Positions 8,927 to 17,639 are shown, counted from the stretch's first letter. The stretch is 64,000 nucleotides of DNA from Brevibacillus panacihumi W25 (GCF_000503775.1 NZ_KI629782.1:248001-312000), one strand, 5' to 3'. Translations and numbers: made by a program. Notes: generated by a model not told the origin, from the sequence alone.

Positions 8927-10288
8927 CTAATCAAATATGGACAAGTCCCCGGCCCGTTCCGTCAACCGACCGTTTTCCATAATGCCCATCTTCTCCAGCC
9001 ACTTTTCAAACTCTCGCAGCGGCCGAAAGCCCAAAAGCTCCCGCAGGCTGGCATCGTCGTGGTAGCTCGTATCCTGATAGCTCAGCATAACATCGTCGCC
9101 GCCTGGTACACCCATATAAAAATTGGCACCCCCCAAGGCAGTCAGCATCCCAGCAATTTCCTGATCATTTTGATCGGCATGCATGTGATTCGTATAGGTA
9201 GGGGCAATCCCCATCGGCAACCCATGCAGTTTTCCCATAAACAAATCCTCCAGGTCCGCACGAATCATCTGCCTGCCGTCATACAAGGTTTCGGGACCGA
9301 TGAAGCCGGATACGTTATTCACCATGAACGGCTTCCAGTGCCGACAGTAGCCGTATGTTCTCGATTCCAGCGTCTGCATGTCGACCCCTTCATGCGAATC
9401 CAGCGATACCTCTGAGCCCTGCCCCGTTTCAAAATACATCACATTGGGGCCTGATGCCGTCCCGCAGCGAAGCATCAATGCCATCGCTTCGTCCAGAATC
9501 TCCTTGTTCACGCCAAATGCTTCATTCGCGCGCTGTGAACCCGCCAAGCTCTGAAACATCAGCGAGATCGGGGCTCCGTTGCGCAGAGCCTGCACCTGTG
9601 TCGTAATATGGGCCAACACGCAATTTTGCGTGGGGATTTCCCAGCGCTGCATGAATTCATGCGTCATCCGCAGCAGCCTGGTGACGCTTTCGACCGAATC
9701 ATTGTTGGGATTAATTCCGATCACGGCATCCCCGCATCCATAGGAAAGACCCTCCTTGATCGAAGCGAGTATCCCCTCCGGATCATCGATCGGATGGTTG
9801 GGCTGACAGCGAAACGCAAGCCGTCCCGGTTCTCCGATCACGGTATTGCAATAGGCTTGATGGCGCATCTTCTGGGAAGCGAGGACGAGGTCGATGCTGG
9901 ACATCAGCTTGGCCACAGCGGAGATCATTTCACTGGTCAAACCGCGGCTGATGCGGGAAAGCTCCGGCCTCCCCGTCGTATGGGAGAGAATATATTCGCG
10001 CAGCTCACCTACTGTCCAATTCTGGATGTCGCGGTAGACAGTCAAATTCAGATCGTCATAGATGATGCGGGTAACCTCGTCTTTCTCATACGGAATCACC
10101 GGATTTTCATAAATGTCTTCGAGCTTCATTTCACTCAGGACTACCTTGGCAGCCATGCGCTCCAAGGCAGAGCTAGCGGATAATTGACTCATCTGATCGC
10201 CTGATTTTTCTTCACTTGCTTTGCCCAGTACTTCTCGTACGGAGGAGAATTGGTATTGCTGCTTTCGGATCGTGCAAGACAATTTCAT
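8927..10288 (-). CDS. eutB: Ethanolamine ammonia-lyase large subunit
   Basis: Starting at the ATG of MKLSCTI (AGAAGGTG 5 nt upstream) gives 453 residues, the length of E. coli EutB. The TIM-barrel catalytic subunit shows family blocks such as ASSALERMAAKVVLSEM, RGLTSEMISAVAKLM, SYGCGDAVIGINP, VLAHITTQV, YFETGQGSEVSLD and the ending GRLTERAGD. It binds ethanolamine and the adenosyl radical. The operon has its own promoter and a long leader with a terminator-like hairpin, so expression is probably conditional. Confidence 0.96.
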   Translation of the reverse strand: MKLSCTIRKQQYQFSSVREVLGKASEEKSGDQMSQLSASSALERMAAKVVLSEMKLEDIYENPVIPYEKDEVTRIIYDDLNLTVYRDIQNWTVGELREYILSHTTGRPELSRISRGLTSEMISAVAKLMSSIDLVLASQKMRHQAYCNTVIGEPGRLAFRCQPNHPIDDPEGILASIKEGLSYGCGDAVIGINPNNDSVESVTRLLRMTHEFMQRWEIPTQNCVLAHITTQVQALRNGAPISLMFQSLAGSQRANEAFGVNKEILDEAMALMLRCGTASGPNVMYFETGQGSEVSLDSHEGVDMQTLESRTYGYCRHWKPFMVNNVSGFIGPETLYDGRQMIRADLEDLFMGKLHGLPMGIAPTYTNHMHADQNDQEIAGMLTALGGANFYMGVPGGDDVMLSYQDTSYHDDASLRELLGFRPLREFEKWLEKMGIMENGRLTERAGDLSIFD

Positions 10289-10309
10289 GAAAACACCTTC
10301 TTTCCTCAT

Positions 10310-10367
10310 CTAAAAAAGGTGCCTCACGTGGATACGGCGAATAACCGCAACCTCGAAAAGCACCTTT
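10310..10367 (-). terminator. Attenuator-like terminator in eutB leader
   Basis: Minus-strand AAAGGTGC pairs with GCACCTTT (8 bp) around an inner hairpin (GG-TGCGG/CCGTA-CC), followed by a U-run. It lies between the eutB promoter and its ribosome binding site, about 22 nt before the start codon, so it can only act on eutBC itself. Confidence 0.65.
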
Positions 10368-10415
10368 GCTTGAGCATGTTTACTTTTTAAAGCAACCAAA
10401 CCGGAAAACGTGACA

Positions 10416-10435
10416 TTCCGACGCCATTGTCGGAA
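10416..10435 (-). promoter_or_regulatory. Hexaloop hairpin in eutB leader
   Basis: A perfect 7-bp stem TTCCGAC/GTCGGAA closes a six-base loop, AATGGC on the minus strand, about 22 nt after the predicted transcription start. A hexaloop with A at position 1 and G at position 4 is the hallmark of ANTAR (EutV) antiterminator targets. Only one such hairpin is clear; a paired second one is not. Confidence 0.4.
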
Positions 10436-10463
10436 ATACAGTCTGAATTTTCCTTCAATTTGT

Positions 10464-10469
10464 ATTATA
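10464..10469 (-). promoter_or_regulatory. -10 box of eutBC
   Basis: A perfect TATAAT on the minus strand in the divergent region between eutB and the effector-binding gene. The -35 position is poor, so an activator or weak basal use is possible. Confidence 0.45.
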
Positions 10470-10604
10470 TCGGGAAAGTTTGTTCATTTCTACAATTCTT
10501 TCGTATATTTGCTCTTCCTTCCTTGAAATTTCCGTAATGTTCCAGTATGATAATAACAGGAACGTTTGTTCGATCTATATTGTAAGACGGTGGGAGGAGT
10601 TTTT

Positions 10605-11093
10605 GTGTCAGCGTTTCAGCCGGAAATCACAAGAAAGCATTTGGATTTCTTCGTTTTTATGGGGAAATCCGCACGTACGACGAATGAAGCGGAAATGAAA
10701 GGAGAAGGTGTCATCCCTGCAATGTGGGGACATTTTTATCGGGATCAGGTGCTGGCGAGCATACCTGTGAAGGAACATGCACCGGCTCTCGCCCTCTACA
10801 CCAACTACGAATCCGATGAAACGGGGGCTTATACGTTTGCCATCGGTGCAGAAGTTGGCCCAATAGAGGAAGCGCCAGCAGGTCTGGATACATATGCTGT
10901 GCCTGCCTCCGAATATGTCGTGTTTACGACGCGAAAAGGAATCATTACCGAGATCGTCCCGGAGACCTGGCAGTACATTTGGGAATGGTCAAAAACGAAC
11001 AAGCGCGCGTTTGTAGCCGATTTCGAGCTCTATGATTCCCGTTGCAGCGACCCTCAGAACAGTCAGGTCGATATTTACATCTCTGTTCTCTAA
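10605..11093 (+). CDS. GyrI-like effector-binding domain protein
   Basis: The GTG at this start has GGGAGGAG 5 nt upstream and gives 162 residues. The whole protein resembles a stand-alone AraC-E/GyrI-like small-molecule-binding domain (the sensor of BmrR and Rob): FALYTNYESDETGAYTFAIG-like strands, then VPASEYVVFTTRKG, then the WSKTNKRAFVADFELYD ending. No DNA-binding domain is present. Such proteins bind hydrophobic or cationic small molecules, or act as modulators. It diverges from eutB; a link to ethanolamine is only positional. Confidence 0.8.
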   Translation: MSAFQPEITRKHLDFFVFMGKSARTTNEAEMKGEGVIPAMWGHFYRDQVLASIPVKEHAPALALYTNYESDETGAYTFAIGAEVGPIEEAPAGLDTYAVPASEYVVFTTRKGIITEIVPETWQYIWEWSKTNKRAFVADFELYDSRCSDPQNSQVDIYISVL

Positions 11094-11106
11094 CAGGACT
11101 CCTTTT

Positions 11107-12468
11107 CTAGATGCGGTACTTTTTCAATTTCTCGTAAAACGCAGAGCGGCTGATTCCCAGGAGTCTGGCCGCTTTTGTCTTGTTCCCGTTCGTTTCGCGT
11201 AGTGTCCGCTCGAGCTCCCTTTTTTCGACTTCATGGACCAGATCCCGGCCGGTCCCCGCTGCCGCTGACTGCGCGATCTCCTCCGGCAGGTCAGCGAACG
11301 AGAGCTCTCCTTCCTCAGCCAGTATCATGCCCCTCTCCATCACATTGCGCAATTGACGGATATTTCCCGGCCACTCGTATTGGTACAGCGCTTCCTGCAC
11401 CGCTTCCTCAATCCCTGTCACCCTCGTATTCAGAACGGGATTCAACTGTTTGATAAAAGCGTGGGCGAGAAGGAGGATATCGCTTCTTCTCTCTCGCAAT
11501 GGCGGAATGGTCAGGGTCATGATATGCAAACGGTAATAGAGATCCGCGCGAAAGGCCTTCGCTGCCATCATGTCCTCAAGCGGAGCATGGGTCGCTGCGA
11601 TAATTCGTACATCTGTCTGGATTGGTCGGCTCCCCCCCACACGAAAGAAATCCTTCCCCTCCAACACGCGCAACAGCTTCGCCTGCAAAGCCAGCGGCAT
11701 GTCGCCGATTTCGTCCAGAAACAAGGTTCCCCCTCGCGCCAGCTCCAGCTTGCCGAGTCTCCCTGCTCGATGGGCTCCCGTGAAGGCTCCTGGCTCATAA
11801 CCCAAGAACTCGGCCTCGAGCAGATGCTCCGGAATCGAAGCGCAATTGACCGTAATAAAAGGACCGTTGGCGCGATCGCTTTCCTGATGCACGGCGTGGG
11901 CGAACAGCTCTTTGCCCGTACCGCTTTCGCCGCGCAGGAGGATCGGGGTATTGTGCCTCGCTGTTTTGGCCGCCAATGCGATGCAATGCTTCATCCGCTT
12001 GTCGCACGTGATGATATGATCCCAGGAATACATCGCCTGATAGGGATGCTTGAGAGCACTTTTTTCCGGTGCTCTGCTCCTGTCATCATGCTGACGTGCA
12101 AGGTTTCCTCTCGTCAAAATTCCTATCATTCTCCGGTGGTCATCGACTACGACTGTGTACGCTCCAGGACAGTTGGAGACCATCTGTTCGATCTGCTCCA
12201 ACGTCATCTCAGACAGCTTGTCCATGCGTGTCGTCACCGCATCCGTCTTGATAAAATCGCGAATCGGTACGGTAACAGGCATTTTATCCACGATCATCTG
12301 GTACAACGAGCTGGAAGAAAACTCCCCGATCATTCTGCCGGCAGCATCGCCAACCACAATGACATCCAAACCCGTTTCCAGCATAATGCGGGCCGCCTCT
12401 TCCATCGTGTCATCCGGTCGCAGAGAAGTGGAAATGGGTTGGATCCAATCGTGCAACGGCATGGTCAT
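11107..12468 (-). CDS. Sigma54-dependent activator with two CBS domains
   Basis: A 453-residue enhancer-binding protein. Residues about 8-130 form a tandem CBS pair (EEAARIMLETGLDVIVVGD, then GAYTVVVDDHRRMIGILTRG), which in other proteins bind adenine nucleotides. An AAA+ module follows: Walker A GESGTGKE near residue 180, the sigma54-contacting GAFTGA near 227-232, and Walker B GGTLFLDEIGD near 246-256. The last 45 residues are a Fis-type helix-turn-helix (TKAARLLGISRSAFYEKLKK). It lies downstream of a sulfotransferase and APS kinase on the same strand, behind a sigma54-like promoter. Confidence 0.93.
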   Translation of the reverse strand: MTMPLHDWIQPISTSLRPDDTMEEAARIMLETGLDVIVVGDAAGRMIGEFSSSSLYQMIVDKMPVTVPIRDFIKTDAVTTRMDKLSEMTLEQIEQMVSNCPGAYTVVVDDHRRMIGILTRGNLARQHDDRSRAPEKSALKHPYQAMYSWDHIITCDKRMKHCIALAAKTARHNTPILLRGESGTGKELFAHAVHQESDRANGPFITVNCASIPEHLLEAEFLGYEPGAFTGAHRAGRLGKLELARGGTLFLDEIGDMPLALQAKLLRVLEGKDFFRVGGSRPIQTDVRIIAATHAPLEDMMAAKAFRADLYYRLHIMTLTIPPLRERRSDILLLAHAFIKQLNPVLNTRVTGIEEAVQEALYQYEWPGNIRQLRNVMERGMILAEEGELSFADLPEEIAQSAAAGTGRDLVHEVEKRELERTLRETNGNKTKAARLLGISRSAFYEKLKKYRI

Positions 12469-12564
12469 TCGTCATCTTCCCCCGTTCCAGAAGAGTTCTC
12501 TCACCCTATCCATACGACATGCGTACTTGATTCCCTCCCCGGTCTGGCTGGAGTACGGATGCAT

Positions 12565-13125
12565 TTAGGAAAGGAGGCGGCGTTGCTTCAAATAGGCGAC
12601 GATATGATCGACACTCGCCGGAATCGACATGTGATCAGCTGTTACTACCACCTCGGGATGTTCGGGAGCTTCGTATTCTGAGCTAATGCCCGTAAAATCC
12701 GATATCGTACCGGCCCGGGCAAGTTTGTACAATCCCTTGGGGTCCCTTGCTTCACAAATTTGCAAGGGGCATTGGACGTAGACTTCGATAAAAGTCCCCG
12801 CGGCAAACATCTGTCGTATCATTTCTCGGTCTCTTTTGTAAGGAGAGATAAAAGCCGCCATGACAATGACGCCTGCTTCTGTGAGAATTTTCGCCACCTC
12901 GCCAGCACGCCGGATGTTCTCCGCTCGATCGTTTGGGGTGTATCCCAGATCTCGATTCAGGGAACTCCGCAAGCGATCACCGTCCAAAACATAGCTGTTC
13001 AAGCCGCGTGCTTGATACATCGCATGCATTTCATTTGCCAAGGTCGATTTGCCCGCACCAGACAATCCGGTAAACCAGAGAACATAGCTTCTTGCAGTCA
13101 CCTTCTCTCCCCCTTTGCCTTTCAT
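12565..13125 (-). CDS. cysC: Adenylyl-sulfate kinase
   Basis: Starting at the ATG of MKGKGG (AGAGAGG 8 nt upstream) gives 186 residues. APS kinase phosphorylates adenylyl sulfate with ATP to give PAPS. It shows Walker A GLSGAGKS (residues 20-27), DGDRLRSSLNRDLGYTPNDRAENIRR, and FISPYKRDRE, all diagnostic of CysC. The start overlaps the region of the upstream sulfotransferase stop, so the two are translationally linked. With no sulfurylase or reductase nearby, the PAPS is more likely for sulfation than for assimilation. Confidence 0.95.
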   Translation of the reverse strand: MKGKGGEKVTARSYVLWFTGLSGAGKSTLANEMHAMYQARGLNSYVLDGDRLRSSLNRDLGYTPNDRAENIRRAGEVAKILTEAGVIVMAAFISPYKRDREMIRQMFAAGTFIEVYVQCPLQICEARDPKGLYKLARAGTISDFTGISSEYEAPEHPEVVVTADHMSIPASVDHIVAYLKQRRLLS

Positions 13126-13146
13126 ATGCAATTCCTCTCTCAACCA

Positions 13147-13890
13147 TTACCCCGAAAAGCGTTGCAAAAACAGTTCTTGCGCATAGCTGTACAATTGTAG
13201 ATCCAGCTGATTTTTCTGGTATAGAAGCTGCATTGTGACAGGATCGACCTCCTCGATTGCCATTCTGTTGGGCGTGACGTTCTCAAGGTAGACCTTTTCT
13301 GAAGATGACCACCCCAATTGCTTGCGCATAGCCGGAAAGCAGCGATTGGACCATTCGGTAATCCCGACAAAGGAAAAGGAGGCGAGATGTGCTTTGGCAC
13401 GATGCAAATCGGGCTCGTAATCACCGGGCTTCCAGGTGTAGTAAGCCATCACCGACTGATGAGTGAATCCTTGAGGATTGCCGGATAAATAACGTGTCTG
13501 TAGATTGGAGGTTAAAAAGTCCAGCTCATCCGCTTGGACGAACTGTGCAAAGCTCATTCCGGAGATTCGTTCATAAGTGGGGATCGATGGATTTCGCAGC
13601 AGGAAAAAGAAAACCGAGAGAACAAGCTCGAATGGATTGCGTACAAAGGTACAATAGCGGACAGGCCTCGTGATCAACTCATGGATTCCGTAGGGGAAGT
13701 GACCTGAGACGATTCGTAGGGAAGGGTTCGGATGATTGCACAGCGCAACCAGCTTTTCTGTAGACCATCCTCCCTCTCCGTGCAGAAAGGCGATTTCTTC
13801 CCGTTTGTATTCATCCATCAGCATTTGATTAATCGATGTACCAGCTGTTTTGGGAATGTGGAGAAAAAGAAGCAATGGCTCATTTTGCAA
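13147..13890 (-). CDS. PAPS-dependent sulfotransferase family protein
   Basis: A 247-residue protein with a TTG start behind GGGGGG. The N-terminus HIPKTAGTSINQML is the 5'-phosphosulfate-binding loop of sulfotransferases, and YCTFVRNPFELVLSVF is the 3'-phosphate-binding (RNP) motif. It belongs to the Sulfotransfer_2-like group that includes carbohydrate sulfotransferases; it has no signal peptide or membrane anchor, so it should act in the cytosol. The directly following cysC provides its donor PAPS. The acceptor is unknown. Confidence 0.87.
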   Translation of the reverse strand: MQNEPLLLFLHIPKTAGTSINQMLMDEYKREEIAFLHGEGGWSTEKLVALCNHPNPSLRIVSGHFPYGIHELITRPVRYCTFVRNPFELVLSVFFFLLRNPSIPTYERISGMSFAQFVQADELDFLTSNLQTRYLSGNPQGFTHQSVMAYYTWKPGDYEPDLHRAKAHLASFSFVGITEWSNRCFPAMRKQLGWSSSEKVYLENVTPNRMAIEEVDPVTMQLLYQKNQLDLQLYSYAQELFLQRFSG

Positions 13891-13926
13891 ATTGCTTCCC
13901 CCCTTTCATCGTTTTTGTAGTGTATG

Positions 13927-13944
13927 TTGCAAACTTCCCGCCGG
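13927..13944 (-). promoter_or_regulatory. Candidate sigma54 (-24/-12) promoter
   Basis: The minus strand reads CCGGCGGGAAGTTTGCAA. GG and GC dinucleotides are separated by exactly 10 nt, and the -12 part TTGCA is perfect; three of the twelve consensus positions (TGGCACG-N4-TTGCW) differ. It ends about 35 nt upstream of the sulfotransferase start and lies ahead of the sigma54 activator's own operon. Confidence 0.5.
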
Positions 13945-13950
13945 TAAGTC

Positions 13951-13992
13951 AAAAAAGGCTCAGCATCAACACAATCGTTGACACCGAGCCTT
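13951..13992 (-). terminator. Intrinsic terminator of fdhF-DUF1641
   Basis: Minus-strand AAGGCTCGGTGTCAA pairs with TTGATGCTGAGCCTT and is followed by TTTT. It separates the formate dehydrogenase unit from the sulfotransferase promoter. Confidence 0.85.
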
Positions 13993-13999
13993 CTCTTCT

Positions 14000-14479
14000 T
14001 TATTTTTTCAAGCTTTCACCCATTCCCTTCAACAGGTTGAGACCGAAACCGATCGCTCTGTTGATATCAGGGTCATTCATGGCTTTGTACAAATCCAACA
14101 AGCCCACTTTTTGATCCTTTTGCAAACCTTCCTCCGCTTTTTGCAAGCCATGCGTCAGGCTGCTGACCAATTTCTTGGTCGTAGCAGGATCAATGTCGCT
14201 GACGGCTTCCGCCACCGCCATCGCATTGTTCAGCGTATTCGTTACTGGCGGGCGAGTCAGCTGTCCAAGTGCGATCTTGGCCACCTGTTCCTTCGCCTCG
14301 ACCAGTGCTTGGACCGTTTCCAGGATCCCGCTGGCATGAAGCTCCTGCAGCAGCTTGATCGTGTCAAGGATTCCCTCGGCGTTCTGTGCCGCTTCCGCCT
14401 TGATCTGGTCGAGCTTTTGCGCTTCTTGCTCCTCTGGCGTCAGGACAGGCTTGGCAATTTTTACAATCGGTCTCGCCAT
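14000..14479 (-). CDS. DUF1641 protein paired with formate dehydrogenase
   Basis: A 159-residue helical protein of the DUF1641 family. The B. subtilis relatives YjgD and YrhD likewise sit directly behind fdhF-like genes, so the pairing is conserved. Features seen are an N-terminal polar helix, the central GILDTIKLLQELHASGILE block, and a Gly-rich C-terminus GLNLLKGMGESLKK. It has no cofactor motif. It follows fdhF with a 3-nt gap and its ribosome binding site lies within the end of fdhF. A subunit or maturation role is likely by context. Confidence 0.88.
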   Translation of the reverse strand: MARPIVKIAKPVLTPEEQEAQKLDQIKAEAAQNAEGILDTIKLLQELHASGILETVQALVEAKEQVAKIALGQLTRPPVTNTLNNAMAVAEAVSDIDPATTKKLVSSLTHGLQKAEEGLQKDQKVGLLDLYKAMNDPDINRAIGFGLNLLKGMGESLKK

Positions 14480-14482
14480 GGT

Positions 14483-17443
14483 TTACTTCACACCTCCTGC
14501 CTGATTTACTTTGGCAATAGGCTGGTAATCTTCGCGCGCCCACTTGCGTTCCACCTGAACTCCCAATTGCGGATTGCGCTTGGCGTAACGCGGGTTGTAC
14601 ATCGGCAGCGGATTGATTCCGTCTTTTTCCAGAACCTCCATATATACCTTCGTCTGCTTGTAAGCAGGTGTTTGCGTACGTACGTCCACTGCATTTCCCG
14701 TCAAAATATTGATCGCATTTTCATGGCTGACGGAGTTCATTGGCACGTAGAGTTCCTTACCTTGAACACGGTCCGTGACCACTGCACGCAGCTTGATTGC
14801 TCCATACGGCGATACTAGGCGCACCAGGGAACCGTCTTTTACGCCGCGTTCTTTCGCGAGCTCTGGCGGTACCTCCACGAATACATCCGGCACCTTGTAC
14901 TGGATGCCTTTCGACTTATTGGTCATATTTCCTTCGTGGAAATGCTCCAGCAAACGACCATTGTTTACGATCAGATCAAATTCCGGAGCGAATTCAACGG
15001 GCGGCACATACTCGACCAACGATAAGCGGGCACGTCCATCCGGGAATGTGAAACGCTCGGTGTACAGGAGCGGTTCGTCGGTGCCATCTGCTTTTACAGG
15101 CCATACCAGACTGTCCCAGCCTTCCAGACGATCGTAGGAGACCCCTGCAAAAATCGGGCTCAAGCTGGCGATCTCGTCCATGATATCTCCTGGATGGGTA
15201 AAGTTCCAATCTGCCCCCATCCGTCTGGCAATCTCCTGTACGATCCACCAGTCCGGCTTGGAGTCGCCAAGCGGCTCCCATACCTTGTTCAGGCGTTGAA
15301 TGCGCCGCTCTGTATTGGTGAATGTTCCATCCTTTTCCAAAGACGGAGCAGCAGGCAAGATGACATCCGCGAATTGCGCCGTTTTTGTGAAAAAGACGTC
15401 CTGCACGACGAAGAAGTCGAGCCCGCCCAAGGTCTCTTGCACATGGTTGGAGTTGGAATCGACCCAAGCCATGTCCTCTCCGACCAGATACATTCCCTTC
15501 AGCTCGCCGCGTTCGGCTGCCTGAAGCATTTGGATATTGGTCCAGCCTGGAGTGCTTGGAATTTCTGTCCCGTAGGCTTTTTCAAACTTTTTGCGAGCGA
15601 CATCATCACTGACATGCTGGTAGCCTGGCAGCCAGTTTGGCAGAGTTCCCATGTCGCAAGCGCCTTGTACGTTATTGTGTCCGCGCAGCGGGTATGCCCC
15701 CGTACCAGTGCGGCCGAAGTTGCCCGTCACGAGCAAGAGGTTGGCGATCGCCGCAGAAGTATGCGATCCTCCCGTATTCTGGGTTACGCCCATGCCCCAG
15801 AGCACGCAGGTGCCGCTTGCTTCATGAATCATTTTGGCGACCTCAATCAATTGCTCTTTGGAGATTCCGGTAACTTCCTCTGCGTAGTCCAGTGTGTATT
15901 TTTGCAGCATCTCACGGTATTCCGTGAAGAAATTGACGCGATCCTGGATAAATTTCTCGTCATGCCAGCCCTGATCGATCATGTACTTGGCGACAGCTGT
16001 CAGCCATACGTAGTCGGTCCCTTGTTTGGGATGGATATACAGGTCCGAGCGGTCTGCCATCTCATGCCTGCGCAGGTCGGAGACAATCAGTTTTTGCCCG
16101 TGCAGCTTTTTGGCGCGTTTTACACGAGTCGCCAGTACCGGATGGCCTTCCGTCGGGTTGGCTCCGATAATGATGACTAATCCTGCAGCTGCAATATCCT
16201 TGATCGTACCAGAGTCGCCGCCATAGCCCACTGTCGACATCAAACCGTCAGAAGCCGGAGACTGGCAATAACGGGAGCAGTTGTCCACATTATTGGTGCC
16301 GAAGACCTGACGAGCCAGCTTTTGCATGACGTATGCTTCTTCGTTGGTCGTCTTGGAGGAGCTGACAAAGCCAAGGGCATTGCCACCGTAAGTCTGCTTG
16401 ATTTCCCCAAGTCTTTTGGCTACGAGATCGAGCGCCTCGTCCCAGGATGCAGGTACGAATTCGTCGCCTTTGCGAATCAAAGGTGTCGTCAAACGCTGAT
16501 CACTGTTCACAAAATCCCAACCGAACTTGCCCTTTACACAGGTAGAGACCGCATTCACAGGTGCTTGTTCGCTTGGCTCAATTTTCAGGATATGGCGCCC
16601 CTTGGTCCATACTTCAAACGTACAGCCCACTCCGCAGAAGGTGCAGACGGTTTTGGTCTTCTCCGTTCGCGTCTCGCGCATCGCCGACTCGATTTCGGAG
16701 ACTGCCATGATTCCGCTGTAGCCGGGCTCTACTTCTTTGACAAGATCAATCATCGGCGTCATCAGGTCTTTGCCGATTCCAGTCATGAAGCCAGCCTCGC
16801 CCAGCATGGATTTTTCCATCAAGGCATTGCACGGGCAAACGGTGACACATTGACCACAGGAGACGCAGGATGATTCGTTGATCGATTTGTTGTCATCCCA
16901 CAGGACGCGAGGCTTTTCCCGCTCCCAGTCGATGGTAAGCGTCTCGTTCACCTGCAGATCCTGGCATACCTCTACGCACCGACCGCACAGAATGCATTGA
17001 TCCGGGTCATAGCGGTAGAACGGATGTGACATGTCGACCTCATAGCCCTTTTCCTGGAAAGGACGAGATTGGTGCTCGATGTGAAGCATTTCCGTCGTGT
17101 TGTGTACACGGCAATTCCCGTTATTGTTGTCGCAAACGGTGCAATAGAGCATGTGGTTTTCCAGCACGCGATCCATCGCTTCCGTCTGTGCGGCGCGGGC
17201 TTTTTCGGAGGCCGTTTTGATCTCCATGCCCGCCTGAACGACCGTCGAGCAAGCGCGCATAATCTCGCCGTTGATCTCGCACATACAGGTGTCACAGGTC
17301 TGAATCGGTCCAAGGACCGGGGAATAACAAATATGCGGATGTTCGATTTCTTTTTGCAGCAAATAATCGAGCAGACGTGTGCCTTCTTCGATCTGATGCG
17401 CTTCTCCGTTCAATTGAACGCTAATCATGTTTTTCGTCGTCAT
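14483..17443 (-). CDS. fdhF: Formate dehydrogenase alpha subunit, molybdopterin oxidoreductase
   Basis: A 986-residue protein, similar in size to B. subtilis YrhE/YjgC. It oxidises formate to CO2 using a bis-MGD molybdenum (or tungsten) centre. Order of parts: [2Fe-2S] domain with C39, C50, C53, C65; a His/Cys cluster motif (HMLYCTVCDNNNGNC); two [4Fe-4S] motifs (CILCGRCVEVCQ and CVSCGQCVTVCP); the molybdopterin domain with CTFCGVGC; and the active-site Cys in NCSRYCQSP, the position that is selenocysteine in E. coli FdhF. A dinucleotide-binding fold for molybdopterin fills the C-terminal half. GGAGGAGCC precedes the ATG. A structured leader precedes the gene. Confidence 0.95.
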   Translation of the reverse strand: MTTKNMISVQLNGEAHQIEEGTRLLDYLLQKEIEHPHICYSPVLGPIQTCDTCMCEINGEIMRACSTVVQAGMEIKTASEKARAAQTEAMDRVLENHMLYCTVCDNNNGNCRVHNTTEMLHIEHQSRPFQEKGYEVDMSHPFYRYDPDQCILCGRCVEVCQDLQVNETLTIDWEREKPRVLWDDNKSINESSCVSCGQCVTVCPCNALMEKSMLGEAGFMTGIGKDLMTPMIDLVKEVEPGYSGIMAVSEIESAMRETRTEKTKTVCTFCGVGCTFEVWTKGRHILKIEPSEQAPVNAVSTCVKGKFGWDFVNSDQRLTTPLIRKGDEFVPASWDEALDLVAKRLGEIKQTYGGNALGFVSSSKTTNEEAYVMQKLARQVFGTNNVDNCSRYCQSPASDGLMSTVGYGGDSGTIKDIAAAGLVIIIGANPTEGHPVLATRVKRAKKLHGQKLIVSDLRRHEMADRSDLYIHPKQGTDYVWLTAVAKYMIDQGWHDEKFIQDRVNFFTEYREMLQKYTLDYAEEVTGISKEQLIEVAKMIHEASGTCVLWGMGVTQNTGGSHTSAAIANLLLVTGNFGRTGTGAYPLRGHNNVQGACDMGTLPNWLPGYQHVSDDVARKKFEKAYGTEIPSTPGWTNIQMLQAAERGELKGMYLVGEDMAWVDSNSNHVQETLGGLDFFVVQDVFFTKTAQFADVILPAAPSLEKDGTFTNTERRIQRLNKVWEPLGDSKPDWWIVQEIARRMGADWNFTHPGDIMDEIASLSPIFAGVSYDRLEGWDSLVWPVKADGTDEPLLYTERFTFPDGRARLSLVEYVPPVEFAPEFDLIVNNGRLLEHFHEGNMTNKSKGIQYKVPDVFVEVPPELAKERGVKDGSLVRLVSPYGAIKLRAVVTDRVQGKELYVPMNSVSHENAINILTGNAVDVRTQTPAYKQTKVYMEVLEKDGINPLPMYNPRYAKRNPQLGVQVERKWAREDYQPIAKVNQAGGVK

Positions 17444-17465
17444 GGCTCCTCCTTACAAACAAAAC

Positions 17466-17535
17466 AATAAAAACCCACCACAAAACAACTGATGCAACAA
17501 GAAATCTTGTCGCTCAAGCCGTTTCATGGTGGGTT
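17466..17535 (-). terminator. Attenuator-like terminator in fdhF leader
   Basis: Minus-strand AACCCACCA pairs with TGGTGGGTT (9 bp perfect), enclosing an 8-bp hairpin GCGACAAG/CTTGTTGC with loop ATTT, followed by a U-run. It lies 23 nt before the fdhF start, within its own leader. Confidence 0.7.
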
Positions 17536-17585
17536 AACACTTAGCATTTACGTACCAGTTATCAATCCCGCCATTTGAAGCGAGT

Positions 17586-17639
17586 GGAAGCCAGGACGAT
17601 GAAGGACGCAAGCGTCACTCAATCCATCTTTGAACTTCC
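17586..17639 (-). promoter_or_regulatory. Structured RNA hairpin upstream of fdhF
   Basis: A segmented hairpin: GGAAG/CTTCC, then GATG/CATC, then GACG/CGTC closing a CTTG tetraloop, separated by internal loops of 6-7 and 3-8 nt. It begins at about the predicted transcription start and is 50 nt upstream of the attenuator. The class is not recognised. Confidence 0.5.
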
